Shown here: positions 6,989 to 8,083 of the stretch, in pieces | Numbering within the stretch: the stretch's first letter is position 1 | Layout: each line of letters opens with the position of its first letter | Assembly (NCBI GenBank): GCA_022511285.1 | Contig: JAFLRW010000084.1 | Coordinates: 1-8,083 of the forward strand | Length of the DNA: 8,083 nucleotides | From: Duncaniella sp. | GTDB taxonomy: Bacteria > Bacteroidota > Bacteroidia > Bacteroidales > Muribaculaceae | Direction: 5' to 3' | The notes under the pieces: model-generated | Databases searched by the model: none | The model's input: the letters and a program-made list of their open reading frames with translations, nothing else | What the model was told of the DNA's origin: nothing | Position numbers and translations under genes: made by a program

Positions 6989-6996
6989 CAAAGGTA
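6989..6996 (-). promoter_or_regulatory. Predicted -7 promoter element of the rnfDGEA operon
   Basis: The minus strand reads TACCTTTG, an exact TAnnTTTG match, directly preceded by a T-rich run (TTTTTTTTG). No good TTTG lies at the standard 19-21 bp upstream, so the -33 element is degenerate; a TTG at 7010-7012 is too close (13 bp). The element lies 50 bp before the rnfD ATG, giving a predicted leader of about 45 nt. Confidence 0.6.
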
Positions 6997-7062
6997 CAAA
7001 AAAAATCCACAACACCCTTAAAATTTGTCAAGGAAATTAAAGTTTGTGCAATCAGTGCTGAG

Positions 7063-7165
7063 GTTGGCGCCCCGGGCGGAGCAGCCACGGGAGCGAGCGA
7101 TGCGGATGATTATGTAGCCACAAGCCCCGCCGCCACAGCACAAGCCGGGCGACAGGCAGATATAT
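7063..7165. other. GC-rich, gene-free patch between the HIT gene and rnfD
   Basis: The 284 bp between rnfD (6938) and the HIT gene (7223) hold no recognisable gene. Positions 7063-7165 stand out: 7081-7140 has 39 G or C in 60 bases, next to AT-rich DNA on the rnfD side. The patch contains palindromic hexamers GGCGCC and CCCGGG near 7068-7076 and two direct copies of CACAAGCC (7119-7126 and 7139-7146). It is followed by the AT-rich GATATATAATAAGG. It lies downstream of the HIT gene and upstream of the rnf promoter. It could be a dispersed intergenic repeat, a structured RNA or a degraded remnant; the sequence alone does not decide. No convincing rho-independent terminator for the HIT gene is seen in it. 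Confidence 0.4.
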
Positions 7166-7222
7166 AATAAGGTGGAGCGCCTTTGATGTCAGACGCGCAC
7201 ACTCGGCCGGAGGGATGTCAGG

Positions 7223-7657
7223 TTATGCCTCGGCAAGAGCCTTCCTCATAGCCTCAACCATTGAGGCGTATTCCTGTTCAGAGAGGTAGACCTCACCGGG
7301 ATTCATACGGAAGGTGCCTCCATAGTCAGGGCCGTCGACATACTTGGGTGCAAGATGGAAGTGGAGGTGTGAGAGTTTGTCGCTGTAAGCACCGTAGTTG
7401 ATTTTCTCGGGGTGAAACACCCTATCCATTGCGCGAGTCACACGGGTGACGTCGTCCATAAACTTGTTGCGTTCGTCGGCGCTAAGTTCAAAGAGATCGT
7501 TTATATGTCCGTTGTAAGCCACAAGGCAACGTCCGTGGTAGGTCTGTTCCTTGAAGAGGAACACACGCGACACGCTCAGCTGAGCAATTTCAATCATCAG
7601 ATTGTGGAGAGTCTCATTGTTAGTGCAGTAGAGACAGTCTTTAGGGTCACTATACAT
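7223..7657 (-). CDS. HIT-family (histidine triad) protein
   Basis: HIT proteins are small cytoplasmic nucleotide hydrolases or transferases acting on phosphoramidate- or dinucleotide-type substrates. The protein has 144 residues from ATG 7657. It carries the histidine triad HLHFHLAP (97-104; His97, His99 and His101) near the C-terminal third, and an N-terminal CLYC (Cys8, Cys11) like the zinc-binding CxxC of HINT/FHIT relatives. RVFLFKEQTYHGRCLVAYNGH (31-51) is the typical core strand region. An upstream in-frame TTG at 7693 is not used as the start because it lies inside the -7 promoter element. The gene is alone on its strand, divergent from the FadL-like gene. The exact substrate is not predictable. 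Confidence 0.9.
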   Translation of the reverse strand: MYSDPKDCLYCTNNETLHNLMIEIAQLSVSRVFLFKEQTYHGRCLVAYNGHINDLFELSADERNKFMDDVTRVTRAMDRVFHPEKINYGAYSDKLSHLHFHLAPKYVDGPDYGGTFRMNPGEVYLSEQEYASMVEAMRKALAEA

Positions 7658-7690
7658 AGCTATTTTAAATTTAAGGTTGATTTCCAGACA

Positions 7691-7721
7691 CAAAGATAAT
7701 ACATCCTGATGGGAAATACAA
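7691..7721 (-). promoter_or_regulatory. Predicted Bacteroidota-type promoter of the HIT gene
   Basis: The minus strand shows TATCTTTG at 7691-7698, with TTG at 7719-7721 located 20 bp upstream. This is a near-ideal -7/-33 arrangement. The predicted leader before the ATG at 7657 is about 28 nt. Confidence 0.7.
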
Positions 7722-7786
7722 TGTTTCGGTGAAAACGACCAATTATAGTGCGCTATTGACCTATTTTTTAGTTATAAATCATTAAA

Positions 7787-7821
7787 TTGCTTTTCAATGC
7801 GGTCAATTCAGCCTACCTTTG
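7787..7821 (+). promoter_or_regulatory. Predicted promoter of the FadL/OmpP1-like gene
   Basis: TACCTTTG at 7814-7821 matches the -7 consensus exactly. The nearest TTG is at 7787-7789, 24 bp upstream, which is longer than standard, so the -33 element is uncertain. The predicted leader is about 35 nt and shows no strong Shine-Dalgarno sequence before the ATG at 7862. Confidence 0.6.
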
Positions 7822-7861
7822 CAGGACTTTCTATAAAACAATCAATCTCTTAACTCAGACA

Positions 7862-8083
7862 ATGATGAAAAAAATCGTAATATCCGCATTGGCTGCGCTA
7901 TTATGTGCAGGCGTCACATTTGCCGAAGGTTATCAGGTGAATACACTCTCCACCAAGCAGCTCGGCATGGGTCATACGGGCATCTCCCTACCGTTGGGAA
8001 GCGAGAGCATGTTCTTCAATCCGGCAGGCATGGGCTTCATGGACAAGACTATTGACGTGTCGGCCTCAGTGACCGGCCTGCAA
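7862..8083 (+). CDS. FadL/OmpP1/TodX-type outer-membrane transport protein, N-terminal 74 residues, cut by the right edge
   Basis: FadL-type proteins are 14-stranded outer-membrane barrels that take up long-chain fatty acids or other hydrophobic compounds. Only 74 codons are present and the frame is open to the last base. A Sec signal peptide is clear (MMKKIVISALAALLCAGVTFA, with cleavage likely after Ala21). The mature N-terminus EGYQVNTLSTKQLGMGHTG (22-40) and the following SMFFNPAGMGF (49-59) are the hallmarks of the family: the N-terminal hatch and the NPAG motif. Either of two tandem ATGs (7862 or 7865) could be the start. The family usually has 400-500 residues, so most of the protein lies beyond the window. 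The substrate cannot be told from this fragment. Confidence 0.85.
   Translation, partial: MMKKIVISALAALLCAGVTFAEGYQVNTLSTKQLGMGHTGISLPLGSESMFFNPAGMGFMDKTIDVSASVTGLQ

Noticed and set aside
6961..7167. Plus-strand open frame of 68 codons ending in an Ala/Gly-rich stretch
   Set aside because: It begins over the rnf promoter region on the opposite strand, has no ribosome-binding site or promoter of its own, and its composition simply reflects the GC-rich patch.
7658..7693. Twelve-residue N-terminal extension of the HIT protein from a TTG codon
   Set aside because: The TTG is part of the -7 element TATCTTTG, so it would not be transcribed as an internal codon; ATG 7657 gives the expected family N-terminus.
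7755..7807. ATTGACC (7755-7761) and GGTCAAT (7801-7807) as an operator-like inverted repeat near the FadL-like promoter
   Set aside because: A 7-bp inverted match within about 160 bp is expected by chance, and the 39-bp spacing does not suggest a dimer site.

Overview
The window looks like chromosomal DNA of a Bacteroidota bacterium, most likely order Bacteroidales. A gut Muribaculaceae-type genome is a reasonable guess, but it cannot be proved here. The evidence is five promoters with the Bacteroidota -7 element TAnnTTTG placed just before genes, mostly weak Shine-Dalgarno sequences, an Rnf operon tail in the order D-G-E-A, a FadL/OmpP1-type outer-membrane protein, and a secreted GH105 enzyme ending in a T9SS-like C-terminal motif. 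The window has no tRNA, rRNA, insertion sequence, CRISPR array or phage gene, and it reads as ordinary, densely packed chromosome.

Layout from left to right. The 5' part of a malic enzyme gene (maeB) runs off the left edge on the minus strand. It is divergent from a secreted GH105 unsaturated glycuronyl hydrolase on the plus strand, and the two promoters sit back to back in a 127-bp intergenic region. The GH105 gene ends in an 11-bp tail-to-tail overlap with a thiol peroxidase gene (tpx, minus strand). Upstream of tpx on the same strand is an exported two-domain protein: a LolA-like N-terminal half joined to a thioredoxin-fold C-terminal half that has lost its CXXC motif. A perfect 20-bp-arm hairpin then separates this pair from the rnfD-rnfG-rnfE-rnfA operon (minus strand). 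That operon starts at its own -7 element just before rnfD and has no rnfB or rnfC ahead of it. A GC-rich, gene-free patch follows, then a HIT-family protein gene (minus strand), and finally a divergent gene for a FadL/OmpP1/TodX-type outer-membrane protein that is cut by the right edge.

Functional reading. The rnf genes encode the membrane and flavin subunits of an ion-pumping ferredoxin:NAD+ oxidoreductase. The NADH- and ferredoxin-facing subunits RnfC and RnfB must be encoded elsewhere, or the complex is unusual. Malic enzyme supplies pyruvate and reduced nicotinamide, and GH105 trims unsaturated uronic-acid oligosaccharides released by polysaccharide lyases. Tpx and the LolA/thioredoxin-like fusion may form a small peroxide or envelope pair. 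Nothing in the window is a clear new system. The points most worth a second look are the rnfDGEA unit without rnfBC, the cysteine-less thioredoxin fusion beside tpx, the C-terminal sorting-like tag on GH105, and the GC-rich patch upstream of rnfD.
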